A DNA stretch of 64,000 nucleotides from Antiquaquibacter metalliresistens (GTDB lineage Bacteria; Actinomycetota; Actinomycetes; Actinomycetales; Microbacteriaceae), in the NCBI RefSeq assembly GCF_029211225.1, contig NZ_JARGEM010000003.1:372001-436000 (forward strand), read 5' to 3'. Shown here in pieces: positions 1 through 8,688 of the stretch. Both the position numbers and the translations under genes were made by a program. Position 1 is the first letter of the stretch. Each line of letters opens with the position of its first letter. The notes beneath the pieces were generated by a model. That model did no database searches and was not told where the DNA came from. It saw only the letters and a program-made list of their open reading frames with translations.

Positions 1-410
1 CATTCGAGCTCGACGAGTACGTCGCGCGGGCCATCCGGGCGGGTGCGAGCGGCTTTCTGGTCAAGGACACCGAGCCGGTGGAGCTGATCAGGGCGGTGCG
101 GGTGGTGGCATCCGGCGATGCGCTGCTGAGCCCGAGCGTGACGCGACGACTGCTCGAACGGGTCTCGACGATCCTGCGCGATGCCCCGGACGCCAGGCGC
201 CTGGACGCGATCACCGACCGTGAGCGCGAGGTGCTCGCCCTCGTCGGACGGGGACTGACCAACGAGGAGATCGGTCGGGCGCTCTTCCTCAGCCCGCTGA
301 CGGCCAAGACGCACGTCTCGCGCATCATGGCCAAGCTCGCCGCGCGCGACCGGGTGCAGCTGGTGGTCATCGCCTACGAGACCGGACTCGTGACCCCCGG
401 AAGCCCGTGA
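1..410 (+). CDS. LuxR/NarL-family response regulator, 3' part
   Basis: The frame is open from base 3, so the N-terminal half lies upstream of the window. What remains is the end of a receiver domain, with the conserved lysine in the segment FLVKD, then a linker and a LuxR-type helix-turn-helix (LTNEEIGRALFLSPLTAKTH) at the C-terminus. In this family a partner histidine kinase phosphorylates an aspartate in the receiver and the HTH then binds DNA; that aspartate is not in view. The GTG at 78 is internal and not a credible start. The partner kinase is probably upstream. No target can be deduced. Sure of family, not of role. Confidence 0.85.
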   Translation, partial: FELDEYVARAIRAGASGFLVKDTEPVELIRAVRVVASGDALLSPSVTRRLLERVSTILRDAPDARRLDAITDREREVLALVGRGLTNEEIGRALFLSPLTAKTHVSRIMAKLAARDRVQLVVIAYETGLVTPGSP

Positions 411-423
411 GAGAATCGCTGTC

Positions 424-1815
424 GTGACCAGCACGGCGCCGACCACCCGCACCATCGACGATGACGAGTCCGCGGTGCTACAGGCGTTGCGGGCCGCGGT
501 GGGCGATGCCGTCACCACCGATGCCGACCTGCTCGACGCCACCCGTGAGGACCGCTCCGGGCACCGTTCACCAGGCGCCCCGCTGGCCGTCGTCACGGCC
601 CGCAGCGTGGAGCACGTGCAGGCGGTCATGCGCATCGCGACCGAGACCGGCACGCCCGTGGTCACTCGCGGTGCCGGCACCGGTCTGGCCGGCGGAGCGA
701 TCGCCTCGGCCGGGGAGATCGTGCTGTCGACGCTGGCCATGGACACGGTGCTCGAGGTGTCGGTCGACGACGAACTCGCCGTCGTGCAGCCGGGCATCCT
801 CAACGCGGAACTCAATCGGCAGCTCGAGCCGCGCGGCCTGTGGTTCGCCCCCGACCCCGCCAGTCGGGCGATCTCGACGATCGGCGGCAACATCGCGACC
901 AACGCGGGCGGTCTGCTGTGCGCGAAGTACGGGGTGACCCGGGAGGCCGTGCTGGGTCTCAAGGTCGTGCTCGCTGACGGCCGGATGCTCGAACTGGGCC
1001 ATCGCACCGTCAAGGGTGTCACGGGCCTCGACCTCACGGCGCTCATGGTCGGCTCGGAGGGGACTCTCGGGGTGATCGTGGAGGCGACGCTCAAGCTCCT
1101 GCCGCGGGTCACTGGCACGGTCGGCATCGTCAGCGCCACCTTCGCCGACGTCGAAGACGCGGCGCGCGCCGCGGCGGTGATCACCGCCGCCGGCCTGCGC
1201 CCCGCGATCATGGAGCTCGTCGGGGAGAGCGCTATGTCGGCCATCGCGGAGCACCTGGGGTTCGAGCATCCCGGCGGCACGCAACTGATCATCCAGACCG
1301 ACGGCCCGGCCGCCGAGACCGAGGCGGCGGGCATCCTCGCGGTGATCACCTCGCTCGGCGGCGCCGCCGTGCTCTCCACCGATCCCGAGGAGGGCGAGCG
1401 GCTGTTCGCGGTGCGGCGCGCGTTCCACCCCTCGCTCAAGGCGCGCGGCACGACGCTCATCGAAGACGTGAGCGTGCCCCGCAGCCGGCTGCCGGCGATG
1501 TTCGCGGCGATCGCCGACATCGAACAGCGGTTCGGCATCCAGATTCCGACCGTGGCGCACGCCGGTGACGGCAATCTGCATCCCAACTTCGTCTTCGACG
1601 GCCAGGAGGTGCCCGATCACATCTGGGCGGCGGCCGACGAGATGTTCCTCGCGGCGCTGCGCCTGGGCGGCACGCTCACGGGCGAGCACGGCGTGGGCAT
1701 CCTCAAGAAGCGTTGGCTTCGTGACGAGCTCGGCGACGACCAACTCGAGCTGCAGCGGCAGATCAAGTCCGTCTTCGACCCCCTCGGCATTCTCAACCCG
1801 GGCAAGGTGTTCTAG
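424..1815 (+). CDS. FAD-linked oxidase, GlcD-like (glycolate/D-lactate dehydrogenase type)
   Basis: A 463-residue cytoplasmic flavoenzyme, GTG start, beginning 13 nt after the regulator stop. The N-terminal half is an FAD_binding_4 (PCMH) domain with RGAGTGLAGGAI near residue 81 and TIGGNIATNAGG near 152. The C-terminal half is an FAD-oxidase C domain with the metal/substrate histidines in VAHAGDGNLHPNF (about 378) and TGEHGVGILKKRWL (about 418). Family members oxidise 2-hydroxyacids such as glycolate or D-lactate to 2-oxoacids and pass electrons to the quinone pool. The length is normal for GlcD/Dld proteins. No GlcE or GlcF partner is adjacent, so it probably acts alone; the substrate is not identifiable. 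Confidence 0.85.
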   Translation: MTSTAPTTRTIDDDESAVLQALRAAVGDAVTTDADLLDATREDRSGHRSPGAPLAVVTARSVEHVQAVMRIATETGTPVVTRGAGTGLAGGAIASAGEIVLSTLAMDTVLEVSVDDELAVVQPGILNAELNRQLEPRGLWFAPDPASRAISTIGGNIATNAGGLLCAKYGVTREAVLGLKVVLADGRMLELGHRTVKGVTGLDLTALMVGSEGTLGVIVEATLKLLPRVTGTVGIVSATFADVEDAARAAAVITAAGLRPAIMELVGESAMSAIAEHLGFEHPGGTQLIIQTDGPAAETEAAGILAVITSLGGAAVLSTDPEEGERLFAVRRAFHPSLKARGTTLIEDVSVPRSRLPAMFAAIADIEQRFGIQIPTVAHAGDGNLHPNFVFDGQEVPDHIWAAADEMFLAALRLGGTLTGEHGVGILKKRWLRDELGDDQLELQRQIKSVFDPLGILNPGKVF

Positions 1816-1834
1816 GGAATAGCGGTGGGCGACC

Positions 1835-1873
1835 GGGTGTTTTGCTCAATGTAACCCGATTGGAGCAACACCC
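1835..1873 (+). other. Inverted repeat between the oxidase and the MDR gene
   Basis: The arms GGGTGTTTTGCTC (1835-1847) and GAGCAACACCC (1863-1873) pair as 4+7 bp around a 15-nt loop, with a small bulge. The structure ends 2 nt before the GTG at 1876. It could be a weak terminator for the oxidase gene, an operator, or a hairpin that hides the next start. No U-tract follows, so a terminator role is not clear. Confidence 0.35.
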
Positions 1874-1875
1874 CA

Positions 1876-2463
1876 GTGACTCGCCCTCAGAGCCTTCGTC
1901 CCGCCACCGGTGAGGTGCGGATCGGTGTCGTCGCCATCGGCGTCGGCCCGCTCGGCACGCAGGTTGCGGGCATCGTCGAGGCGGCCGGACCCGACAGCGC
2001 CGGCTTCGCCCGCGGCGACCGTGTGACCTTCCGCGCGACCGAACGGCCCACCGCCACCCGCATGATCGTGCCCGAACACGATCTGGTCGGCGTGCCGGCC
2101 GACGTCAGCCTCGACGCAGCGGTCGGCGTGATGCCGTGCGCCGGCCTGGCTCGCACCGTGGTCAAGCAGGTGCGTCCGGTGCGTCGTGGCGATCGCATCC
2201 GCGTCGCCGCCGATACCGCGGTCGTCGGTGCCTACGTGGCCGCCTGGGCCGAGTATCTGGGTGCCGAGGTGGTCACCGAGGGACCGGCGGATGCCGCGAT
2301 CACCGCCACCGACATCGCCATCGCCCGCGCGGCCCGCCCGGTCCACGGACTCGCCCAGCAGGCGGCCGCGGACGTGTACGCCGCCATCCGCGCCGGGGCC
2401 TTCGACGAGGTCGGGCCCTCAGGACGCGTGCTGCACCCCGCGGAGGTCTCGCTGGCGGCGTAG
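1876..2463 (+). CDS. Short MDR (quinone oxidoreductase-like) protein, reduced
   Basis: 195 residues, GTG start. The first half reads like the GroES-like fold of medium-chain dehydrogenases (GTQVAGIVEAAGPDSAGFARGD, then a VPADVSLDAAVGVMP segment). The middle resembles the RRGDRIRV...VGAYVAAWAEYLGAEV start of a Rossmann fold. It then jumps to the C-terminal AAADVYAAIRAGAF element typical of quinone oxidoreductases. Family members run to about 320 residues, so most of the NADPH-binding fold is missing. No frameshift is visible; the loss looks like internal deletion. It may be a non-catalytic remnant or a scaffold. Family assignment is moderate, function unknown. Confidence 0.6.
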   Translation: MTRPQSLRPATGEVRIGVVAIGVGPLGTQVAGIVEAAGPDSAGFARGDRVTFRATERPTATRMIVPEHDLVGVPADVSLDAAVGVMPCAGLARTVVKQVRPVRRGDRIRVAADTAVVGAYVAAWAEYLGAEVVTEGPADAAITATDIAIARAARPVHGLAQQAAADVYAAIRAGAFDEVGPSGRVLHPAEVSLAA

Positions 2464-2477
2464 CCGGGCTCGCCCAC

Positions 2478-2483
2478 TACCCT
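2478..2483 (+). promoter_or_regulatory. Putative -10 box (TACCCT), leaderless
   Basis: TACCCT lies 7 nt before the ATG at 2491, leaving no room for a leader with a ribosome binding site. Confidence 0.4.
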
Positions 2484-2490
2484 GGAGGGC

Positions 2491-2922
2491 ATGTCCTTTC
2501 CGCCGCTGAGCGTCTACCCCCAGTGGGCGTCGCTGTCGGACGAGCTCGCCCCCCTCGTGGGCGAGCGCGCCGTGTCGCTGCTGTGCTTCGCGATCGCGGA
2601 GGCCAACGACTGCCTGGTCACCTCGACGTTCTTCCGTCGCGCCCTCGTCGACAACGGCGAAGACCCGGATGCACCGCACGTCACCGAGACCGAGCAGCTC
2701 ATGCTCGACTGGGCCCGGATCGTCGCCGTCGACCCGCACGCGGTTCCTGCGGAGATCGCGGCCCGCTTCGAGCGCGCGTTCAGCCCTGCCCTGCGTTCGC
2801 TGCTGCTGCGCTTCACCGGGCTCATGGTCGCCACCAACCTCGTGAACACCGCCGGGCGGGTTCCGCTCGACGAGTCGCTGCTGCCCTTCCGCCGACCCGG
2901 GGACGACCGCACGGCGGGTTGA
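2491..2922 (+). CDS. Carboxymuconolactone-decarboxylase/AhpD-like fold protein (tentative)
   Basis: 143 residues, ATG start chosen from the -10 box 7 nt upstream. It is largely helical, and the helix AVSLLCFAIAEANDCLVTSTFFRRALVDNGEDP resembles the AhpD/CMD fold, where helices after a paired-cysteine motif bind substrate. Only single cysteines are seen (LLCF, NDCL), so the CxxC pair of true AhpD enzymes is absent and peroxidase activity is doubtful. It sits between the reduced MDR gene and an MFS carrier, with no evident operon link. Treat the name as a fold guess. Confidence 0.5.
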   Translation: MSFPPLSVYPQWASLSDELAPLVGERAVSLLCFAIAEANDCLVTSTFFRRALVDNGEDPDAPHVTETEQLMLDWARIVAVDPHAVPAEIAARFERAFSPALRSLLLRFTGLMVATNLVNTAGRVPLDESLLPFRRPGDDRTAG

Positions 2923-2993
2923 CCGGCAGGTTCCCGTCGCAGGCTGGCGCGAGATCCACGGTGCCGAGCGACGCAGCGGGGGATACTCGAGCG

Positions 2994-4280
2994 GTGAGCG
3001 ATCGTACGCGCCGCCGCCGCGGCATCCATCCCGGCTGGATCGTGGCCGGCGTCGCCTTCCTCGCGCTGATTGGTGCGGCCGGGTTCCGGGCGGCACCGAG
3101 CGTGCTCATGCTGCCGCTCGAAGACGAGTTCGGCTGGTCGCGCACCGAGCTTTCGGTGGCGGTCACCGTCAACCTGCTGCTCTACGGTCTCACCGCGCCG
3201 TTCGCCGCGGCGCTCATGAACCGGTTCGGCATGCGCAAGGTCACCACCGCCGCACTGCTGCTGGTCTCCGCCGGCGCCGCGTTCAGCATCTTCGCGACGG
3301 AGCCGTGGATGCTCGTCGTCACCTGGGGCCTGCTCATCGGTCTCGGCACCGGGTCGATGGCGCTCGTGTTCGCCGCGACCGTGGCGGACCAGTGGTTCGT
3401 TCGGCGCCGCGGCCTCGTCGTCGGCGTGCTGACCGCGGGCGGCGCCACCGGTCAACTGATCTTTCTGCCGATCGTCGCCGGCCTCGTCGAGTCGAGCGGC
3501 TGGCGTCAGGCGACGCTGCTCGTCGCTGCCGCCGCCCTCGCGGTGGTGCCGCTCGTGCTGCTGTTCCTGCGCAACCGCCCGGAGGACCTCGGGCTCGCCC
3601 CTTACGGGGCGCCCGCGGACTGGGCGCCGACCCCGCGCCCCACCGGCAACGCCGCCCGTCGCGCCATCGACACGCTGGTGCGCGCGTCCAAGCAGCGCAC
3701 GTTCTGGGCGCTCGCGGCGGGCTTCGCGATCTGCGGGGCGACCACCAACGGTCTCGTGGGCACCCACTTCATCCCGAGCGCTCACGACCACGGTATGCAC
3801 GAGACGGTCGCCGCCGGCCTGCTCGCCGTCGTCGGCATCTTCGACATCGTCGGCACCATCGCCTCCGGGTGGCTCACCGACCGGTACAACCCGCGCATCC
3901 TGCTCGCCGTCTACTACGCCGGCCGCGGTCTCGGTCTGCTCGCCCTGCCGTTCCTGCTGTCGGCGACCGTGCAGCCGCCCATGATCGTCTTCATCGTCAT
4001 CTACGGTCTCGACTGGGTCGCGACCGTGCCGCCCACCGTCGCGCTCTGCCGCGAGCTCTTCGGCGCCGACGGGCCGATCGTCTTCGGCTGGGTGTTCGCG
4101 TCACATCAGGTCGGCGCGGCCATCGCGGCGACGGTCGCGGGGGTGGTGCGCGACACCACCGGGCAGTACACGATCGCCTGGTTCGGTGCCGCCGGCCTGT
4201 GCATCGTGGCCGCGGTGATGAGCGCCACGATCGCGCGACGCCCCAAAGACGTTCCCGAGCGGGTGACCACCCCCGGCTAG
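2994..4280 (+). CDS. MFS transporter
   Basis: 428 residues from the GTG at 2994; a longer open frame upstream is a shadow of the two preceding genes. The protein has about 12 membrane segments, a short basic N-terminus (DRTRRRRG) and the loop motif MNRFGMRKVTT between helices 2 and 3. A second-half motif (GWLTDRYNPR) supports the usual two six-helix halves. Such proteins use the proton gradient to move small solutes across the cytoplasmic membrane. The overall pattern recalls oxalate/formate- or monocarboxylate-type carriers, which would suit the nearby hydroxyacid oxidase, but that link is only inference. Confidence 0.8.
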   Translation: MSDRTRRRRGIHPGWIVAGVAFLALIGAAGFRAAPSVLMLPLEDEFGWSRTELSVAVTVNLLLYGLTAPFAAALMNRFGMRKVTTAALLLVSAGAAFSIFATEPWMLVVTWGLLIGLGTGSMALVFAATVADQWFVRRRGLVVGVLTAGGATGQLIFLPIVAGLVESSGWRQATLLVAAAALAVVPLVLLFLRNRPEDLGLAPYGAPADWAPTPRPTGNAARRAIDTLVRASKQRTFWALAAGFAICGATTNGLVGTHFIPSAHDHGMHETVAAGLLAVVGIFDIVGTIASGWLTDRYNPRILLAVYYAGRGLGLLALPFLLSATVQPPMIVFIVIYGLDWVATVPPTVALCRELFGADGPIVFGWVFASHQVGAAIAATVAGVVRDTTGQYTIAWFGAAGLCIVAAVMSATIARRPKDVPERVTTPG

Positions 4281-4283
4281 GCT
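4278..4283 (+). promoter_or_regulatory. Putative -10 box (TAGGCT), overlaps MFS stop codon
   Basis: TAGGCT starts on the TAG stop codon of the MFS gene and ends 6 nt before the GTG at 4290. Confidence 0.4.
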
Positions 4284-4289
4284 CGCTGC

Positions 4290-4862
4290 GTGGACTCGAC
4301 ACTGCTGTACCCCCTGCTCGGCGTCGCGGTGTGGGTGGGCCTCGTCGCCCTCCAGCTCGCCGACCTCTCGCTGACCGCGAGTCGCGTGCCGAAACTCTCG
4401 GCCTACGCCGCGATTCGGGATGAGCTCGAGGACGCCGCCGGCGCGCGGCTCTCCGCCGAGCAGCTCGCCGGCTACCGAGACCGGCTCGCGGCCCTCGACG
4501 AGCTCGAGTCCGCCCGCGCGGTCCCGCTCGGGCGGGGAGCCAACGCGCAGCTGTGGCGCGGTACACCGTGGCGGCTGCTGCCGGTGGTGCTCGCGCTCGT
4601 GCCGTTCGTCGGGCTGGTGGCATCCGTTCCTCTCGCGGCGGTGCTCTCGCTCGCGCTGCCGGTCACGGCCTATGTGCTCGCCCTCGCCGCCGCGCGTGCC
4701 TCCGTCGCCGCCGCCGGCGCGCGCGCGGTGGTGCGCGACAGCCAGCGCGCGGAGATCGACGAACTGCTGCGGGATGCGGCCAAGTCTTCCCGGGTGCCCG
4801 TCGCGGGCCTCGGAGACCGCGTGCGCCGCGCGCTGCAGATCCTGCGGGAGCAGCAGGGCTGA
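4290..4862 (+). CDS. Hypothetical membrane protein
   Basis: 190 residues, GTG start set by the box 6 nt upstream. An N-terminal membrane helix (TLLYPLLGVAVWVGLVALQ) is followed by a charged, probably helical stretch and then a central pair of hydrophobic segments (about residues 92-140). The C-terminal tail is basic and cytoplasmic. No catalytic motif is seen. The gene lies 41 nt before the PrsW-like protease gene, which has its own promoter-like box. Function unknown. Confidence 0.6.
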   Translation: MDSTLLYPLLGVAVWVGLVALQLADLSLTASRVPKLSAYAAIRDELEDAAGARLSAEQLAGYRDRLAALDELESARAVPLGRGANAQLWRGTPWRLLPVVLALVPFVGLVASVPLAAVLSLALPVTAYVLALAAARASVAAAGARAVVRDSQRAEIDELLRDAAKSSRVPVAGLGDRVRRALQILREQQG

Positions 4863-4891
4863 GCGGTGGGCGCCGCGCCCGCGCCAGCCGC

Positions 4892-4897
4892 TAGGGT
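4892..4897 (+). promoter_or_regulatory. Putative -10 box (TAGGGT), leaderless
   Basis: TAGGGT is 6 nt before the ATG at 4904 of the PrsW-like gene. Confidence 0.45.
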
Positions 4898-4903
4898 CGT
4901 CCC

Positions 4904-6142
4904 ATGACCTCGCCCAACCCCACGTCGAACACCACGGACTACACCGCGTCGGCGGGTGTGCACGCGCCGGCGCCGAGTTCCGCACCCGCCGATGTCGCGG
5001 CGCAGACCGCGGCGACGCCGATGCCGACGGCGGCCCCGCGCCGCAGCGCCGGGCTGCTGGTGCTCGGCATCGTCGGCGTCGCGATCCTGTCGCTGCTGGC
5101 CCTCTTCGTGGTCGTGTACCTGATCGGCGGGCTCGGCGGCGACGCCTTCGCGCTCGGCGGCATCATGGCGCTCATCCCGCTCGCGATCGTCTTCTTCGGG
5201 GTGCGCTGGATCGACCGCTGGGAGCCGGAACCGAGGCTCGCGGTGGTCTTCGCCTTTCTCTGGGGTGCCGCCGTCGCCGTGCTCATCGCGCTCCTGGTCG
5301 GGGCGGAGCTCGATCGGGTGATCGTCGCGATCGCCGACGGGAGCGAGTTCGCCTACGAGTTCATCGGGGCCGCGATCCAGGCTCCGATCGTGGAGGAGAC
5401 CGGCAAGGGGCTCGGGGTGCTGATCCTGTTCTGGGCCGCGCGCAAGTACTTCGACGGCCCCGTCGACGGGCTCGTCTATGCGGCCTGGGTCGCCGGCGGT
5501 TTCGCGTTCACCGAGAACATCCTCTACTTCGGTTCGCAGCTGCTGGACTCCGGCGGCTTCGATGCCAGCGTCTTCGAGATCTTCCTGATCCGCGGCATCA
5601 TGTCCCCGTTCGCGCACGTCATGTTCACGGCCTTCATCGGCATCGCGCTCGGATTCGCCGCCCGGCGCACCGGCCCGCTCGGCGCGATCGGGTTCTTCCT
5701 GCTGGGGCTCATCCCGGCGATCCTGCTGCACGCGCTGTGGAACGGCGCCCTGTTCTTCGTCTCGGACTTCTTCGGCTACTACGCCATCGTGCAGGTGCCA
5801 CTGTTCGTGATCGCGATCGTGCTCGTGCTCTACCTGCGACGCCAGGAGTCCAAGCTCACGTTCGATCGGCTCAGCGAGTATGCGAGCGCCGGGTGGTTCA
5901 ACCCTGCCGAGGTCGCCGCGATCGCCACCCCGAACGGTCGCCGCACGGCCAAGGCCTGGGCGGCACGCCACGGCAAGTCGCGCGAGATGCGGGCCTACAT
6001 CCGGGATGCCACACGCCTGGCGTTCGCCCGTCAGCGCATCATCACCGGCCGCGGCCGGGAGCACGCGCAGGCGGACGAGGCGGTGCTGCTGACGTCGATC
6101 CTCGACACCCGCAAGGCGCTCACGGGCCTCACGGCGAGCTGA
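4904..6142 (+). CDS. PrsW-family intramembrane metalloprotease
   Basis: 412 residues. An alanine/proline-rich N-terminal tail precedes 8 or so membrane helices. The family motifs are all present: the double glutamate plus lysine in EETGKGLGVLI (about residue 165), FTENILYF (about 203), a histidine in the FAHVMFTAFIGIALGF helix and HALWNGALF near residue 280. These supply the glutamates and histidines proposed to bind the metal. PrsW of Bacillus cleaves an anti-sigma factor; actinobacterial homologues are mostly uncharacterised. A C-terminal cytoplasmic extension of about 110 residues follows the membrane domain. No anti-sigma gene is nearby. Confidence 0.85.
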   Translation: MTSPNPTSNTTDYTASAGVHAPAPSSAPADVAAQTAATPMPTAAPRRSAGLLVLGIVGVAILSLLALFVVVYLIGGLGGDAFALGGIMALIPLAIVFFGVRWIDRWEPEPRLAVVFAFLWGAAVAVLIALLVGAELDRVIVAIADGSEFAYEFIGAAIQAPIVEETGKGLGVLILFWAARKYFDGPVDGLVYAAWVAGGFAFTENILYFGSQLLDSGGFDASVFEIFLIRGIMSPFAHVMFTAFIGIALGFAARRTGPLGAIGFFLLGLIPAILLHALWNGALFFVSDFFGYYAIVQVPLFVIAIVLVLYLRRQESKLTFDRLSEYASAGWFNPAEVAAIATPNGRRTAKAWAARHGKSREMRAYIRDATRLAFARQRIITGRGREHAQADEAVLLTSILDTRKALTGLTAS

Positions 6143-6161
6143 CCGGCACCCCGGTTCACAG

Positions 6162-6212
6162 ACTCATCGCCCAGTGGCGGGGCATTGCCTCCGGCGCTTC
6201 TGGGCGATGAGT
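6162..6212 (+). terminator. Strong hairpin downstream of the PrsW-like gene
   Basis: ACTCATCGCCCAG (6162-6174) pairs perfectly over 13 bp with CTGGGCGATGAGT (6200-6212), enclosing a G+C-rich 25-nt loop. TTGTTCC follows rather than a clean T-run. It probably ends the PrsW transcript and insulates the helicase promoter just downstream. Confidence 0.5.
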
Positions 6213-6224
6213 TGTTCCATTGCC

Positions 6225-6230
6225 TAGGGT
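6225..6230 (+). promoter_or_regulatory. Putative -10 box (TAGGGT) for the helicase gene
   Basis: TAGGGT lies about 104 nt before the ATG at 6334; a second box, TAGACT, lies near 6275. Either would give a real 5' leader, unlike the leaderless genes nearby. Confidence 0.3.
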
Positions 6231-6333
6231 GCCACCGGTGCCGACCGTGTGCAAGAGCGGATGCCGGGTCGTCTAGACTCGATAGCCGGTTTTGCCCGCG
6301 GATCGCGGGCGTCATCCCGAGGCAGGAGCACGC

Positions 6334-8547
6334 ATGACGTCGAGCGAACTGTCGCGGGAACGCGACTACGTCGCCGGGTTGTACGCGCGCCTCGACGCGC
6401 TGCGCGACGATGCGCAGCGCCGTCTGGAGGAGGTGCGGCGAAGCAACCCGGGGGGCACCCACCAGAACCGCTCCGAGCGGGACGCCTTCGCGCGCATCTA
6501 CGAGGATCGCGTCGGCCAGCTGCGCGGCATCGACGAACGCCTGGCGTTCGGGCGGCTCGCCATGGACGACGGTGCGCTGCACTACATCGGCCGCATCGGG
6601 CTGCGCGACGAGGATCAGCAGCCCCTGCTGCTCGACTGGCGCGTTCCCCAGGCCCGGGCGTTCTACCAGGCCACCGCTGCGACCCCGCTCGGTGCGCGGG
6701 CGCGCAGACACCTGCAGAGCCAGGGCCGCGAGATCGTGCGCATCGACGACGAGATCTTCGACCCGGAGCTGCTCGACGGCGACGTGAGCGGCCTCCAGGG
6801 CGAGGCCGCCCTCATGGCCACGCTCACCGCGCAGCGCACCGGCCGCATGGGCGACATCGTCGCGACGATCCAGGCGGAGCAGGATGCGATCATCCGGTCG
6901 GAGCTGCGCGGCACGCTCGTCGTGCAAGGAGGGCCGGGCACCGGCAAGACGGCGGTCGCGCTGCATCGGGCGGCGTATCTGCTCTACTCGCACCGCGAGA
7001 CGCTCTCGAAGTCCGGGGTGCTCATCGTGGGGCCATCCCGCTCGTTCCTGCAGTACATCGAGGCCGTGCTGCCCTCGCTCGGCGAGACGGGGGTGGTGCT
7101 CGCCAGCGTCGGCCAGCTCTTCCCGGGTGTGGATGTCGCCACCGAGGACGACGGCGACGTCGCTGCGCTCAAGGGCTCCCTCGAGATGGCGTCGCTGCTC
7201 GCGCGTGCGGTGAAGTCGCGCCAGGTGGTGCCGACGCAGCCGCAGGTCGTCGACGTCAACGGCGAGCTGCTCACGGTGCCACCGCAGCTCATCCAGTCCG
7301 CCATGCAGCGGGCGTGGGACACCCGCAAGCCCCACAACGTCGCCCGGGTCACGTTCAACAAGGCCGCGCTCGCCGCGCTCGGTCGCCTGCTGGCGGATCA
7401 GCTGCGCTCGCACGGCAATACGATCGAGGACTCCGACCAGGCCTGGTTGCGGGAGGATCTGCGCACCGCCCACGACGTGAAGGTGCTGCTGAACACCGCC
7501 TGGCTGCCGCTGACGCCGCAGAAGCTGCTGCAAGACCTCTACGCCCGGCCGCAGTGGTTGGCCTCGCTCACCCCGCGCTGGAGCCCAGCGCGACGTGCGC
7601 TGCTGCGCCGCGACCGGGATGCCGCGTTCACGGTGAGCGACGTGGCGCTGCTCGACGAGGCCGCCGAACTGCTCGGCGAGATGGACCTCGCCGCGGGCGC
7701 CGCCGATCGGGAGCGCAAGCAGCAGCGCAAGCGGGACATCGAGAACGCCGAGGCCGCGATCCGCAACATGGGGGTGGAGGGCCTGGTCGACGCCGAGACG
7801 CTCGCCGACGGCTTCGAGGCCGTCGCCGATCGCGGTACGACGGCCGAGCTCGCCGCCGCCGACCGCGAGTGGACCTACGGGCACATCGTCGTCGACGAGG
7901 CGCAGGAGCTCTCCCCGATGCAGTGGCGGCTGCTGGTGCGCCGCAACCCGTTGAAGTCGTTCACGATCGTGGGGGATGTCGCCCAGGCCTCCGCGGCGGC
8001 CGGTGCCTCGAGCTGGGCGGAGGCGCTGCGCCCGCACGTCGGTGACGCGTGGCGCCTGGAGGAACTCACGGTCAACTACCGCACCCCCGCCCAGGTGGTC
8101 GAGGTCGCCGAGCGCATGGCGCTCGCGCACGGCGTGCAGGTGACGCGCTCGCGTTCGGTGCGCGAGGGGGAGTGGCCCGTCGAGGTGCTCGTCACCGACG
8201 ACCTCGCGGTCGGCGTTCGCGACGCCGTACGTTCCGACCTGGATGCCGCGCTCGGCACGATCGCGGTCGTGGCGAGCGACTCCCTGCTGCCCGCCCTGTA
8301 CCCCGGTCTGGCCGCCGAGTTCGGTCGCGACATCGGTCTCGGCGCGGCCGGCCTCAGTCGCGCGGTGGCCGTGCTCACGCCGCAGGAGGCGAAGGGCCTG
8401 GAGTTCGACGCGGTGGTCGTCGCCGAACCTGGGCGCATCGTCAGCGAGATTCCGCGGGGTGCCGCCGCTCTGTACGTCGCGATGACCAGGCCGACCCAGC
8501 GCCTGCAGGTGGTGTCGACGGGGGACGTGCCCCGCGGCATCCGTTGA
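6334..8547 (+). CDS. HelD-like superfamily 1 helicase/ATPase
   Basis: 737 residues from the ATG at 6334, preceded by the purine-rich GAGGCAGGAG. Motifs of UvrD/Rep-type enzymes are in order: Walker A GGPGTGKTAVALHRAAYLLY near residue 200, Walker B VVDEAQELSPMQWRLL near 518, motif V TPQEAKGLEFDAVVV near 685 and motif VI LYVAMTRPTQRL near 712. The N-terminus is a charged coiled coil (SRERDYVAGLYARLDALRDDAQRRLEEV). This arrangement is that of HelD, which binds RNA polymerase and uses ATP to recycle stalled complexes; in actinobacteria the class II form can also give rifampicin tolerance. That role is by family, not shown here. Confidence 0.85.
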   Translation: MTSSELSRERDYVAGLYARLDALRDDAQRRLEEVRRSNPGGTHQNRSERDAFARIYEDRVGQLRGIDERLAFGRLAMDDGALHYIGRIGLRDEDQQPLLLDWRVPQARAFYQATAATPLGARARRHLQSQGREIVRIDDEIFDPELLDGDVSGLQGEAALMATLTAQRTGRMGDIVATIQAEQDAIIRSELRGTLVVQGGPGTGKTAVALHRAAYLLYSHRETLSKSGVLIVGPSRSFLQYIEAVLPSLGETGVVLASVGQLFPGVDVATEDDGDVAALKGSLEMASLLARAVKSRQVVPTQPQVVDVNGELLTVPPQLIQSAMQRAWDTRKPHNVARVTFNKAALAALGRLLADQLRSHGNTIEDSDQAWLREDLRTAHDVKVLLNTAWLPLTPQKLLQDLYARPQWLASLTPRWSPARRALLRRDRDAAFTVSDVALLDEAAELLGEMDLAAGAADRERKQQRKRDIENAEAAIRNMGVEGLVDAETLADGFEAVADRGTTAELAAADREWTYGHIVVDEAQELSPMQWRLLVRRNPLKSFTIVGDVAQASAAAGASSWAEALRPHVGDAWRLEELTVNYRTPAQVVEVAERMALAHGVQVTRSRSVREGEWPVEVLVTDDLAVGVRDAVRSDLDAALGTIAVVASDSLLPALYPGLAAEFGRDIGLGAAGLSRAVAVLTPQEAKGLEFDAVVVAEPGRIVSEIPRGAAALYVAMTRPTQRLQVVSTGDVPRGIR

Positions 8548-8688
8548 TCACAGCAGTCACAGCAGCCCCACGGATGTACCCCTCAGTGGGGGTTTGCAGG
8601 ACTTTCACAGGTTGACCAGTATGGACCTACGAACTTCTCCTCGGGGGAGGGAAGGTTCGATCGGGTGCGGATTCGTCCGCGGCGAGTG

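Noticed and set aside
6031-8130. 699-codon open frame on the minus strand across the HelD-like gene
   Set aside because: Antisense shadow of a gene with clear helicase motifs.
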